From Ovoidimarina sediminis (GTDB taxonomy: Bacteria; Pseudomonadota; Alphaproteobacteria; Rhodobacterales; Rhodobacteraceae): DNA of 64,000 bases. The DNA lies in assembly GCF_032586175.1 (NCBI RefSeq), contig NZ_JAWHTE010000008.1, positions 62,001-126,000 of the forward strand, in the 5' to 3' direction. Position 1 is the first letter of the stretch; each line of letters opens with the position of its first letter. The notes under the pieces are model-generated. The model searched no databases and had not been told where the DNA came from. It was given only the letters and a program-made list of their open reading frames with translations. Positions 49,679 through 58,276 of this stretch are shown here, one piece after another. Position numbers and translations under genes: made by a program.

Positions 49679-50425
49679 TTGGACGATCTCGGAACCCTCC
49701 TGCTTCTGTCCACCGGCGCTTTCCTGATCGCCGGTACGGTGAAGGGTGCGGTGGGCATCGGCCTGCCCACCACGGCCATCGGGCTGATGACGCTGGCCAT
49801 CGATCCCCGCACCGCGATCGCACTGATCCTCGTGCCGATGATCGTCTCGAACGCCTGGCAGGTCTACCGCTCGGGCGAAATCCTGACGGCCGCGCGCCGC
49901 TACCTGCCTTTCGCGGCGGCGCTGATGGCAGGGGTCTGGGTCACCGTCTCGCTTACCGCCAACGCCCCCGACCGGGTGCTCTTCGGCGTCCTCGGCGTCG
50001 CGATCCTCATCTTCGTCGCAGTGAACGCCACCCGCTTCGCCCCGCGCATCCCCGATGCATTCGACCGCCCCGCCCAGATCGGCTTCGGCATCGTCGCAGG
50101 CGTCATGGGCGGGCTCACCTCGGTCTGGGCGCCGCCCATGGCGGTCTACCTCGCCGCCCGCCGCGTCCCGAAGGACGAATTCGTCCGCGCCAGCGGCCTT
50201 CTCATCTTCCTCGGAAGTCTGCCACTTGCCTTCGGCTACCTGCGTGAAGGGTTCGTGACGACGCCGCTTCTTCTTCTCTCCCTCGGCCTGCTGGTCCCCA
50301 CGATCCTCGGCTTCACCCTGGGCGAGGCGCTGCGCACCCGCCTCTCGGAAGAGGCCTTCCGCCGCGTCCTTCTCGGGGTCTTCTTCCTGATGGGGCTCAA
50401 CCTCGTCCGCCGCGCCGTCTTCTGA
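49679..50425 (+). CDS. TauE/SafE-family permease, second copy
   Basis: About 248 aa, eight membrane helices. N-terminal repeat STGAFLIAGTVKGAVGIGLPTTAIGLMTLAIDPRTAIALILVPMIVSNAWQ and second repeat GVMGGLTSVWAPPMAVYLAARRVPKDEFVRASGLLIFLGSLPL. The start is assigned to TTG 49679, 9 bases after the xylA stop; a Shine-Dalgarno is poorly placed, so the exact start is uncertain. Substrate unknown; likely a small anion. It may be co-transcribed with xylA. Confidence 0.82.
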   Translation: MDDLGTLLLLSTGAFLIAGTVKGAVGIGLPTTAIGLMTLAIDPRTAIALILVPMIVSNAWQVYRSGEILTAARRYLPFAAALMAGVWVTVSLTANAPDRVLFGVLGVAILIFVAVNATRFAPRIPDAFDRPAQIGFGIVAGVMGGLTSVWAPPMAVYLAARRVPKDEFVRASGLLIFLGSLPLAFGYLREGFVTTPLLLLSLGLLVPTILGFTLGEALRTRLSEEAFRRVLLGVFFLMGLNLVRRAVF

Positions 50426-50494
50426 ACGCAACCGTGAGAGGAGAATCCCGCGCGTGCCTTGTTGCCGACTGCCCGACGCTCTACATGGCGCTCC

Positions 50495-51292
50495 ATGAAG
50501 CGCTTCATTCCATTTGTGAAAAGCGATCCGGTCGTGCCGGTGATCCGCCTGCAGGGGATGATCGCCTCCATGGCCCGCGGAACCGCATTGAACGATACCG
50601 GCCTCGCGCCGCTGATCGAAAAGGCGTTCAGCAAGGGCAAGCCCGCCGCGGTCGCCCTGACGATCAACTCACCCGGCGGCAGCCCGGCCCAGTCCTCTCT
50701 GATCGCCGCGCGCATCCGCCGCCTGGCTGACGAGAAGAAGATCAAGGTCTACGCCTTCGTCGAGGATGTGGCAGCCTCGGGCGGCTACTGGCTCGCCACC
50801 GCGGCTGACGAGATCTGGGTCGATCAGAACTCCGTCGTTGGCTCCATCGGGGTAATCTCCGCCGGGTTCGGTTTTCACGAATTCATCAGCCGCCACGGTG
50901 TCGAGCGGCGGCTCTACACCGCTGGCAAATCCAAAAGCATGCTCGATCCCTTCCAGCCCGAAAAGCCCGAGGATGTGGCCCGGCTGAAAGAGATCCAGGG
51001 CCAGATCCACGACACCTTCATCGACCACGTGAAAACCCGGCGCGGCGCGCGGCTTGCCGAGGAAGATCTCTTCACCGGCGAGATCTGGGTGGGTCAGGCA
51101 GCGGTCGACAAGGGGCTTGCCGACGGCATCGGCCATGTCGTTCCGAAAATGAAGGAGGTGTTCGGCGACAAGGTGCGCCTCGTACCGTTCCAGCAGCGGC
51201 GCCCCCTTCTGGCGCGTTTCGGCGCCAGCCTCGGCGACGATCTTCTCGGCCTCGTCGAAGAACACGCGGCCCGCGCCCGGTTCGGGCTCTGA
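50495..51292 (+). CDS. S49-family serine peptidase (SppA-like)
   Basis: 265 aa, no obvious signal peptide. Family landmarks: VIRLQGMIASMARG, ALTINSPGGSPAQSSLIAARIRRL, the catalytic Ser in VEDVAASGGYWLATAADEIWVDQNSVVGSIGVIS, and the catalytic Lys in YTAGKSKSMLDPFQPEKPEDVARLK (Ser/Lys dyad of short SppA forms). It is expected to degrade signal peptides or membrane-associated peptides. ATG 50495 starts the conserved part. Followed by a tiny zinc-ribbon gene and a cation antiporter in the same direction. Confidence 0.88.
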   Translation: MKRFIPFVKSDPVVPVIRLQGMIASMARGTALNDTGLAPLIEKAFSKGKPAAVALTINSPGGSPAQSSLIAARIRRLADEKKIKVYAFVEDVAASGGYWLATAADEIWVDQNSVVGSIGVISAGFGFHEFISRHGVERRLYTAGKSKSMLDPFQPEKPEDVARLKEIQGQIHDTFIDHVKTRRGARLAEEDLFTGEIWVGQAAVDKGLADGIGHVVPKMKEVFGDKVRLVPFQQRRPLLARFGASLGDDLLGLVEEHAARARFGL

Positions 51293-51296
51293 CCGC

Positions 51297-51464
51297 GTGA
51301 TCAACGTCGTCTTCCTCTTTCTGATCGGCATGGCCGTGCTCGCCATCGCCGGACGGTTCCGCAAACGCGGGACCGGAGGGAAGGTGACGGGCAAGTGCCC
51401 TGCCTGCGGGCGGCACCGGATCGGCAAGGGCCCCTGCCCCTGCGGACGGGGCGGCGCGGCATGA
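51297..51464 (+). CDS. 55-aa membrane-anchored zinc-ribbon protein
   Basis: Translation from GTG 51297: INVVFLFLIGMAVLAIAG (one membrane helix, residues 1-19), a basic stretch FRKRGTGGKVTG, then C34-P-A-C37 and C47-P-C49 with flanking glycines, a short zinc-ribbon-like cluster. It starts 4 bases after the peptidase stop codon and its stop overlaps the antiporter start (ATGA), so translation is probably coupled to both. No homologous family name comes to mind; a metal- or RNA/protein-binding membrane adaptor is possible. Coding is supported by position, frame and composition. Confidence 0.6.
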   Translation: MINVVFLFLIGMAVLAIAGRFRKRGTGGKVTGKCPACGRHRIGKGPCPCGRGGAA

Positions 51465-52444
51465 CGCAGGATCTTCTCCTCGCGGGCCTCGGTCTCGTCA
51501 TCCTGCTTCTGGCGGGCGACTCCCTCGTGCGCGGCGCGGTGAATACCTCGCTCCGCCTCGGCATTCCGGCGCTGATTGTCTCGCTCACCATCGTCGCCTT
51601 CGGCACCTCGGCGCCCGAGCTTCTGATCGCGGTCGCGGCGATCAAGGACAATGCGCCCGGCATCGCGCTCGGAAATGTTGTCGGATCGAACACCGCGAAC
51701 ATCCTCATGGTGCTCGGCCTCCCCGCCCTCCTCGCGGGCCTTCAGACCAGCCAGTGCGAGACGCGCAAGACCTATCTGGTGATGCTGGCGGTCTCGATCT
51801 TCTTCATCGGCATCTGCTTCACCGGCCCGCTGACCTGGATGCACGGGCTTGTCCTCCTGGCCGTCCTCGCCGTCATCCTCTTCGATCAGGCGCGCGAGGC
51901 ACTGGCCCACCGCCGCGCCAACGGCGCCTTGACGGCAGAGGAAAACGAAGAGGAAGAGGTCGAGGGCGCCGATCCCGAGATGGGCTGGCCCAAGATCGCC
52001 GTTTTCCTGATCCTAGGCCTCATCGGCCTGCCGCTTGGCGCCGATCTTCTGGTCGACAGTTCCGTTTCCCTCGCCCGCACCTTCGGTGTCAGCGAAACCG
52101 TGATCGGCCTCACCCTCGTCGCCATCGGCACCTCGCTGCCGGAACTCGCGACAACGGTGATGGCGGCCTACCGGCGGCAGGCCGACGTGGCGCTCGGCAA
52201 CGTCATCGGCTCGAACATGTTCAACCTGCTCGCGATCATCGGCATCGCCACGATGGTTGGCCCGATCCCGATCGACGCGACCTTCCTCAGGTTCGATCTC
52301 TGGGTCATGCTCGGCGCATCGCTTCTTCTGGCCCCCTTCGTGTTCTCGTCCACGCGGGACATGGGGAAGACCTGGGGCCTGATCTTCACGGGCGTCTATG
52401 CCGCCTATCTCTGGATGGTTGTCGAAATGGGAGGTGGCTTATGA
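51461..52444 (+). CDS. Ca2+/cation antiporter (CaCA family)
   Basis: 327 aa with two alpha-repeats: IVAFGTSAPELLIAVAAIKDNAPGIALGNVVGSNTANILMVLGLPAL and VAIGTSLPELATTVMAAYRRQADVALGNVIGSNMFNLLAIIGIATM, each bearing the GTSxPEL and GNVxGSN ion-binding motifs. An acidic loop (AEENEEEEVEGADPEMG) separates the two halves. The protein should exchange Ca2+ for Na+ or H+ at the inner membrane. ATGA overlap with the upstream zinc-ribbon gene and ATGA overlap with the downstream SDR gene. Confidence 0.92.
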   Translation: MTQDLLLAGLGLVILLLAGDSLVRGAVNTSLRLGIPALIVSLTIVAFGTSAPELLIAVAAIKDNAPGIALGNVVGSNTANILMVLGLPALLAGLQTSQCETRKTYLVMLAVSIFFIGICFTGPLTWMHGLVLLAVLAVILFDQAREALAHRRANGALTAEENEEEEVEGADPEMGWPKIAVFLILGLIGLPLGADLLVDSSVSLARTFGVSETVIGLTLVAIGTSLPELATTVMAAYRRQADVALGNVIGSNMFNLLAIIGIATMVGPIPIDATFLRFDLWVMLGASLLLAPFVFSSTRDMGKTWGLIFTGVYAAYLWMVVEMGGGL

Positions 52445-53223
52445 CCGGACGCGCATTGATCACGGGGGCCGGCGACAGGCTGGGCCGCGCCATGGCGCTG
52501 CACCTTGGCGCACAGGGCTTCGACGTCGCGGTGCACTACAACAGCTCCTCCGACGGCGCGCGGGAAACGGCGGAGGAGATCATCGCCCAGGGCGGCAAGT
52601 CCGTCACCCTCGGCGCAAACCTCCTCGACGAGGAAGCAACGCAGGCGCTTCTTCCCCGGGCGCGCGAAGCGCTCGGCGGCCCGATCACCTGCCTCGTCAA
52701 CAACGCCTCGATCTTCGAGGAGGACAGCATCGAAACCGGCACCCGCGAAAGCTGGGACCGGCACCTTGAATCGAACCTCCGCGCGCCCGTGGTGCTGACC
52801 CAGCACCTCGCCGCCGACGCACCCGATCCCGACACCGACGACCGCGGCGAACCGGTGGCCCGCGCCCTCGTTGTCAACATGCTCGACCAGCGGGTGCGCA
52901 AGCTCACCCCGGCCTTCATGTCCTACACCATCGCGAAGATGGGGCTCTGGACGTTCACGCGTACCGCGGCCCAGGCGCTCGCTCCCCGCGTGCGGGTCAA
53001 CGCCATCGGCCCGGGCCCGACACTCAGGGGAACGCGGCAAAGCGAAAAACACTTCCAGGATCAGCGTGATGCCACGATCCTCGAACGCGGTTCGAACCCC
53101 GAGGATATCTGCGCGGCGCTGCAGTATTTCGTCGACGCACGGGCCGTCACCGGCCAGCTTCTCTGCGTCGATGGCGGGCAGCATCTGGCCTGGCAGACAC
53201 CCGACGTTTTGGGCCCCGAGTGA
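52441..53223 (+). CDS. short-chain dehydrogenase (FolM-like TGxxxRxG subgroup)
   Basis: 260 aa. The cofactor loop is ALITGAGDRLGRAMALHLG, with the Arg in the loop (TGAGDRLG) seen in FolM/pteridine-reductase-like SDRs. NNAS replaces NNAG (LVNNASIFEED), and the catalytic Tyr-x-x-x-Lys is FMSYTIAKMGLWTFTRTAA. The C-terminus VTGQLLCVDGGQHLAWQTPD is typical. Alphaproteobacterial relatives often precede uvrC, as here. Substrate could be dihydromonapterin or an unknown carbonyl compound. Followed by a GC hairpin then an AT-rich gap. Confidence 0.83.
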   Translation: MTGRALITGAGDRLGRAMALHLGAQGFDVAVHYNSSSDGARETAEEIIAQGGKSVTLGANLLDEEATQALLPRAREALGGPITCLVNNASIFEEDSIETGTRESWDRHLESNLRAPVVLTQHLAADAPDPDTDDRGEPVARALVVNMLDQRVRKLTPAFMSYTIAKMGLWTFTRTAAQALAPRVRVNAIGPGPTLRGTRQSEKHFQDQRDATILERGSNPEDICAALQYFVDARAVTGQLLCVDGGQHLAWQTPDVLGPE

Positions 53224-53534
53224 CGCGCTGACGCAGCGCTCAGGTGGAACCGGGGGCTTGACTTGTTCACCGGAAAACGGGCGGTCACAGAACTGTTACG
53301 AATCTACTAATGTTTTCAGTGCTCTGATCTCATCGCGAAAAAATACCATTAAATATCAGTATCTTAAATATGCGCCTAAAAAATAGGCAAACTGACGAAG
53401 CCTCCAAAAACTAAGAGAAAAATATTGGTGCTCCAAAGTTCTCCCAAGACTTATCCCCAGATATCGTGGACGTAATTTCCCTTGCCCCTGCCCGCGGATG
53501 AGTGCAGCCAAGACCCAGAATCATTACCGCTAAC
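53224..53534. other. AT-rich intergenic region before uvrC
   Basis: 311 bases without a convincing gene. Positions about 53310-53460 are strikingly AT-rich compared with the rest of the window (runs such as AAAAAATACCATTAAATATC), and contain the perfect hairpin GCCTA-AAAAA-TAGGC (53374-53388). A TTATCCCCAG word near 53453 resembles a degenerate DnaA-type box. It presumably holds the uvrC promoter; small RNA or silencer-binding roles cannot be decided by eye. Confidence 0.5.
53225..53239 (+). terminator. short GC hairpin after the SDR gene
   Basis: GCGCTG (53225-53230) and CAGCGC (53234-53239) pair around ACG, directly after the SDR stop codon. There is no U-tract, so this is a possible terminator only. 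Confidence 0.4.
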
Positions 53535-55406
53535 ATGACCTCCGAAGCCCCCGCCTCCACGCCCACCGGCCACACCGTCATCCAGGGCTATCTGAAGACG
53601 CTCGAAACCCGCCCGGGCGTCTACCGGATGCTCGATGCGAAGGGTGCGGTGCTCTATGTCGGCAAGGCCAGAAACCTGAAGGCCCGGGTCTCAAGCTACG
53701 CCCGTCCCACAGGCCACAGCCCGCGGATCGCGCGCATGATCGCCGATACCGCCTCGATGATGTTTCTCACGACGAAGACGGAAACCGAGGCGCTGCTTCT
53801 CGAACAGAACCTCATCAAGCAGCTGAAGCCGCGCTACAACGTGCTCCTGCGCGACGACAAGTCCTTCCCCAACATCCTCGTCAGCGGCGAACACGCCTTC
53901 CCGCAGATCAAGAAGCACCGAGGCCGCAAGGCCGAGAAGGGCAACTATTACGGCCCCTTCGCCAGCGCGGGCGCGGTGAACCGCACCCTGAACCAGCTTC
54001 AGAAGGTGTTCCTCCTCCGGAACTGCTCGGATGCCACCTTCGACAGCCGCACGCGCCCCTGCCTCCTTTACCAGATCAAGCGCTGCTCTGCCCCCTGCGT
54101 CGGCTACATCGACGAGGCGGGCTATGCCCAGCTCGTCTCCGACGCCGAACGCTTCCTGCAAGGCAAGTCCACCCGCGTCCAAAGCCAGCTGGCGGCAGAG
54201 ATGGAGGCTGCCTCCGAAGCGCTCGAATTCGAACGCGCCGCGGCGCTGCGCGACCGGATCCGCGCCCTGACGCAGGTGCAATCGACACAAGGCATCAACC
54301 CCGCCGGCGTGGCCGAAGCCGATGTCATCGCGCTTCACACCGAAGGCGGGCAGGCCTGCGTGCAGGTTTTCTTCATCCGCGCCAACCAGAACTGGGGGAA
54401 CCGGGATTTCTATCCCAAGACAGCAGGCGCCGAACCCTCCGAAATCCTCCGCGCCTTCCTCGGTCAGTTCTACGACGGCAAGGATCCCGCCCGCCTCATC
54501 CTCCTCAGCGACGACATCGAGGATCGCGAGCTTCTGGAAGAGGCGCTTGGTGAAAAACGCGGCCGCAAGGTCGAGATCGCGGTCCCCCAGCGCGGCGAAA
54601 AGGCCGAACTCGTGGCCGGTGCGCTCCGCAACGCCCGCGAAAGCCTCGCCCGCAAGATGTCGGAAACCGCCACCCAGTCGAAACTCCTCGCCGGGCTGGC
54701 CGAGGCCTTCGGTCTCGACGGCCCGCCATCGCGGATCGAGGTCTACGACAACTCCCACATACAGGGCGCGCATGCCGTTGGCGCGATGATCGTCGCGGGC
54801 CCCGAGGGCTACATCAAAAGCCAGTACCGCAAGTTCAACATTCGCGGGGAAGAGCTCACCCCGGGCGACGATTTCGGCATGATGAAAGAGGTTCTGACCC
54901 GCCGCTTCAAACGCCTCCTGAAGGAAGATCCCGACAGGAACACCGACGCCTGGCCCGATCTTCTGCTGATCGACGGCGGCGCGGGCCAGGTTTCGGCGGT
55001 GCACGAGATCATGGCGGAACTCGGGGTGGAGGATATCCCAATGGTGGGCGTCGCAAAGGGCGTCGACCGCGACCAGGGCAAGGAAGAGTTTCACCGCACC
55101 GGCGCCCGCCCCATGGCGCTCCGCCGCGGCGACCCGGTGCTCTATTTCATCCAGCGGCTCAGGGACGAGGCGCACCGCTTCGCGATCGGCGCCCACCGCC
55201 AGAAACGCGCCAAGTCCGTCAGCGCCACCCCGCTCGACGATGTGCCGGGCGTGGGTGCCACGCGCAAACGCGCGCTCCTGGCGCATTTCGGCTCAGCCAA
55301 GGCGGTCGCCCGTGCCAATCTGCCCGATCTGAAAGCGGTGGAAGGGATCTCCGATACCCTCGCCGGAACGATCTACAACCATTTCCACGACGGCGGCGGC
55401 GCCTGA
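53535..55406 (+). CDS. uvrC: excinuclease ABC subunit C
   Basis: 623 aa. The N-terminal GIY-YIG nuclease domain reads LETRPGVYRMLDAKGAVLYVGKARNLKARVSSYAR, then TTKTETEALLLEQNLIKQLKPRYNVLLRDDKSFP and the Cys-rich LYQIKRCSAPCVGYI. A UVR motif (ASEALEFERAAALRDRIRAL), an RNase H-like endonuclease domain (RIEVYDNSHIQGAHAVGAMIV, DLLLIDGGAGQVSAV) and a terminal (HhH)2 domain (LDDVPGVGATRKRALLAHFG) follow. It makes both incisions in nucleotide-excision repair. The start ATG 53535 is preferred over GTG 53502 on homology. Confidence 0.97.
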   Translation: MTSEAPASTPTGHTVIQGYLKTLETRPGVYRMLDAKGAVLYVGKARNLKARVSSYARPTGHSPRIARMIADTASMMFLTTKTETEALLLEQNLIKQLKPRYNVLLRDDKSFPNILVSGEHAFPQIKKHRGRKAEKGNYYGPFASAGAVNRTLNQLQKVFLLRNCSDATFDSRTRPCLLYQIKRCSAPCVGYIDEAGYAQLVSDAERFLQGKSTRVQSQLAAEMEAASEALEFERAAALRDRIRALTQVQSTQGINPAGVAEADVIALHTEGGQACVQVFFIRANQNWGNRDFYPKTAGAEPSEILRAFLGQFYDGKDPARLILLSDDIEDRELLEEALGEKRGRKVEIAVPQRGEKAELVAGALRNARESLARKMSETATQSKLLAGLAEAFGLDGPPSRIEVYDNSHIQGAHAVGAMIVAGPEGYIKSQYRKFNIRGEELTPGDDFGMMKEVLTRRFKRLLKEDPDRNTDAWPDLLLIDGGAGQVSAVHEIMAELGVEDIPMVGVAKGVDRDQGKEEFHRTGARPMALRRGDPVLYFIQRLRDEAHRFAIGAHRQKRAKSVSATPLDDVPGVGATRKRALLAHFGSAKAVARANLPDLKAVEGISDTLAGTIYNHFHDGGGA

Positions 55407-55412
55407 GGGCCC

Positions 55413-56552
55413 TCAGCCTTCGCTGCCCCCCGCCCCGGCAACCCCGGTGATCCTGTCCACGGTGCTCGCAAGCACCGCGTCAAGTGACAGGCGCATCCCG
55501 TTCGCCCAATCCACATAGGCCGCCAAAGCGCCTTCAAGCCCGGGCACCGCATCCGCGATCTGCGGCGCATAGAGGTAGACGAGGATCAGAAGAACGGCCA
55601 TCGCCATGACCCCGGAAAACCCGATCCGGAACCCGGTGCGCCGCCGTGCGATCTCATCGGCCGTGATCACCGGCGGCTCGGGCGTGCGCCGGTCCCGGGT
55701 GGCCGTCAGCGTGGCGTTGATATCGTCGATATCGGGCAGCATCGACTTGCGCTGCACGCCCTCTGCCGCCTCATCTTCCACCCCCCGCAGCCGCGCGGTG
55801 CGCGCCTCGGTCTCCATCGGGGCGGGTCGCGGCGGCGCGGGGTCAAGCGCGCCGAGATCGGGCTGCAACTCCATCGCCTGCGCCTCTTCGGCCCGGCGCG
55901 CGGCAATCTCGCGTTCGGCCTCTGCCCTCAGGATACCCAGCACATGGGCGTCGGGCTTCCGGCGCGGCAGGTCAACGGCGACAGAGGCCGCCGCCGGAAC
56001 ATCTTCATCCTCGTCCTCGTAAGCCTCGTGGCCCTCGTATTCGTCGTAATCGTCGTGTCCGTCACCGGCCTCCGCGACCGGCTCTTCAGCCTCGGCCTCC
56101 GCAGGTGCGTCGTCCGCATCCTCGGCCAGCCGCGCCGCCTCGGGCTCATCATCGGACAGCGTGTCATCGTCCTCCGCTGCGATCGGCTCCGCGTCGGCCT
56201 CGTCCTCTTCGTCCCAGTCCTCTGTCTCGTCTCCGGCATCGGCCTCTTCGTCCCAGCCGTCGGCGTCATCCTCCTGCGCCGCACTCTCCGACGCCGCTGG
56301 CGCCTCCGGCTCATCGAAATCCCGCCCCTCGAAAAACGCCTTCGCCCGTTCGTCCAGCCCGTCGCCCGAACGTTCGAACTCCGGCGCCTCATCCCCGGGG
56401 TCCTCCTCGGCCAGAACCAGGGGTTCCGCCGCCTGCGGCTCCTGAAACCAGGTCCGTCCGCAGTTCGAGCATTGCACATCCCGGCCGGACGCCGGAATCA
56501 TCGCGGCATCCACCTCGTACTGTGCATCGCAGTTCGGGCAAATCAGGCGCAT
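55413..56552 (-). CDS. zinc-finger (MJ0042-type) acidic membrane-anchored protein
   Basis: 379 aa. The N-terminus is an MJ0042-type zinc ribbon (MRLICPNCDAQYEVDAAMI, Cys at 5, 8, 28, 31). Residues about 40-210 are a highly acidic, low-complexity segment (Asp/Glu-rich, e.g. DADGWDEEADAGDETED). A charged region follows and a membrane helix near the C-terminus (FRIGFSGVMAMAVLLILVYLYAPQIA). Such proteins are found next to ftsE/ftsX in alphaproteobacteria but their role is unclear. Divergent from ftsE, with about 150 bases between. Confidence 0.78.
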   Translation of the reverse strand: MRLICPNCDAQYEVDAAMIPASGRDVQCSNCGRTWFQEPQAAEPLVLAEEDPGDEAPEFERSGDGLDERAKAFFEGRDFDEPEAPAASESAAQEDDADGWDEEADAGDETEDWDEEDEADAEPIAAEDDDTLSDDEPEAARLAEDADDAPAEAEAEEPVAEAGDGHDDYDEYEGHEAYEDEDEDVPAAASVAVDLPRRKPDAHVLGILRAEAEREIAARRAEEAQAMELQPDLGALDPAPPRPAPMETEARTARLRGVEDEAAEGVQRKSMLPDIDDINATLTATRDRRTPEPPVITADEIARRRTGFRIGFSGVMAMAVLLILVYLYAPQIADAVPGLEGALAAYVDWANGMRLSLDAVLASTVDRITGVAGAGGSEG

Positions 56553-56705
56553 GTGCTGCCCCGGGTCCTGTTTCTTGAGTGCCTGCCTCGTGCTTCGCAA
56601 TGAATAGCAGGGCAAAGGGCGAAACTCAAAGCGTAACGCACAAACCACGATTGAATCAGTGCCGCCCCTGAGGCAAAGAAGACCCGACGGACGAAGGGGC
56701 CCGGC

Positions 56706-57383
56706 GTGATCCAGTTTTCAGGTGTCAGCTACAGCTACGGCGACCGGCCGCTTCTGTCGGATGTGTCGCTGGAATTGCATCCTGGCTCGTTCCATTTCCT
56801 CACCGGCCCGTCCGGCAGCGGCAAGACGACATTCCTGCGTCTCTGCCATCTGGAGCTCGCGCCGGACAGCGGCCAGCTCGAAATCTTCGGCAAGGATGCC
56901 CGCAGCCTCGGGCGCGACGCCATCGCCCAAACCCGGCAGCGGCTCGGCATCGTCCATCAGGACACCCGCTTTCTCGATCACCTGACGGTGCGGGAAAACG
57001 TCTCCCTGCCGCTGGTCGTTGCCGGCCGCTCCCCCGAGACGGAAGAGGAAAATCTCGCCGAACTCCTGGGCTGGACGGGGCTGGCCGATCGCGCCGATGC
57101 CCGCCCGCCCGAGCTTTCGGGCGGCGAACGCCAGCGCGCGGCCCTCGCCCGCGCCATCATCACCTCTCCCGACATCGTGCTCGCCGACGAACCGACGGGC
57201 AATGTCGACTGGGACATGTCGCTTCGCCTTCTCGGCCTTCTGGTTGAGCTGAACAAGCTCGGCCGCACCGTGCTCATCGCAACCCACGATCTGAACCTGA
57301 TCCGCCAGGTGAAATCCCAGGTGCAGGCCCGTGTCCTCCGGATCCGCGACCGAACCCTGCAACTCGCGGGGACGGATCTGTGA
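56706..57383 (+). CDS. ftsE: cell-division ATP-binding protein FtsE
   Basis: 225 aa, ABC ATPase. Walker A HFLTGPSGSGKTTFLRLCHL, Q-loop IVHQDTRFLDHLTVRENV, signature ELSGGERQRAALARAIITSP and Walker B DIVLADEPTGNVDWDMSLR. Typical length for FtsE, which pairs with FtsX to activate peptidoglycan hydrolases at the division septum. Translation starts at GTG 56706. Its stop overlaps the ftsX start (GTGA). Confidence 0.93.
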   Translation: MIQFSGVSYSYGDRPLLSDVSLELHPGSFHFLTGPSGSGKTTFLRLCHLELAPDSGQLEIFGKDARSLGRDAIAQTRQRLGIVHQDTRFLDHLTVRENVSLPLVVAGRSPETEEENLAELLGWTGLADRADARPPELSGGERQRAALARAIITSPDIVLADEPTGNVDWDMSLRLLGLLVELNKLGRTVLIATHDLNLIRQVKSQVQARVLRIRDRTLQLAGTDL

Positions 57384-58276
57384 TCGCCCGCCTGCTCCGC
57401 CCCCGCGCCGCCCCGGGCGATGCACACCGGATCGTGCCGCCCACGGGCATCACGGCGGTGCTGACCGCCTTCGTCGCGGCCACCATGAGTTTTCTCGCCG
57501 TCTTCGCCCTCGCCCTTCTGTTCTCTACCGACCGGCTGGCAGACCGCTGGGGCGGCGCACTGGCCCAGACCGCGACGATCCGCATCTCCGCCCCGCCGGA
57601 ACAGACGGGCGAACAGATCGACCTCACGCTCGCGATCCTGAAGCAGACGCCCGGCGTCGAAAGCGCCCGCCCCCTCACAAGCGCCGAAAAGGCGGGGCTG
57701 CTCGAGCCGTGGCTCGGTCCCGAAATGCCGGTCGACGGGCTTCTCCTGCCGGAACTGATCGAAATCGTGGAAACCCCCGAAGGCCTCGACGCCGAGGGCC
57801 TGCGCCTCAGGCTCCGGGCCGAGGTGCCGGGCGCGGTGTTCGACGATCACGGCCGCTGGCGCGCGCCGCTGATCGCGGCGGCCGACAGGCTCCGGATGAT
57901 CGGCTCTGGCGCGGTCGCGGCGATCGCCCTCTCGCTCGCGGCCATGGTCACACTGGCGGCCAGCGCAGCACTCGCCGCGAACACCCGGGTGATCGAGGTT
58001 CTGCGCCTGATCGGCGCCCGCGATCACTTCGTCGTCCGCGCCTTCACCATGCGTTTCACCCTGCGCGCGCTCACCGGCGCCGCCGCGGGCACGCTTCTGG
58101 GCCTCGTGGCGCTTCTCGCGATCCCCCGCGCGCCGTCTGCCGATACCTTCTTCGCCGATCTCGGTCTTCGCGGCGCCGAATGGGCCGTCCTCCTCGTGAT
58201 CCCGCCCGTGGCCGGCGCGCTCGCATATATCGCCACCCGCCTCACCGCGGTCCGCAAGCTCAGGGAGATGCGCTGA
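57380..58276 (+). CDS. ftsX: cell-division membrane protein FtsX
   Basis: 298 aa. A first membrane helix (ITAVLTAFVAATMSFLAVFALALLFS), a periplasmic domain (ISAPPEQTGEQIDLTLAILKQTPGVESARPLTSAEKAGLLEPWLG...), then three more helices (AVAAIALSLAAMVTLAASAALAANTRVIEVLRLIGARDHFVVRAFTMR onward). The RVIEVLRLIGA region is the ABC-contacting segment of FtsX. It complexes with FtsE. GTGA overlap with ftsE upstream and TGATG overlap with plsC downstream. Confidence 0.92.
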   Translation: MIARLLRPRAAPGDAHRIVPPTGITAVLTAFVAATMSFLAVFALALLFSTDRLADRWGGALAQTATIRISAPPEQTGEQIDLTLAILKQTPGVESARPLTSAEKAGLLEPWLGPEMPVDGLLLPELIEIVETPEGLDAEGLRLRLRAEVPGAVFDDHGRWRAPLIAAADRLRMIGSGAVAAIALSLAAMVTLAASAALAANTRVIEVLRLIGARDHFVVRAFTMRFTLRALTGAAAGTLLGLVALLAIPRAPSADTFFADLGLRGAEWAVLLVIPPVAGALAYIATRLTAVRKLREMR

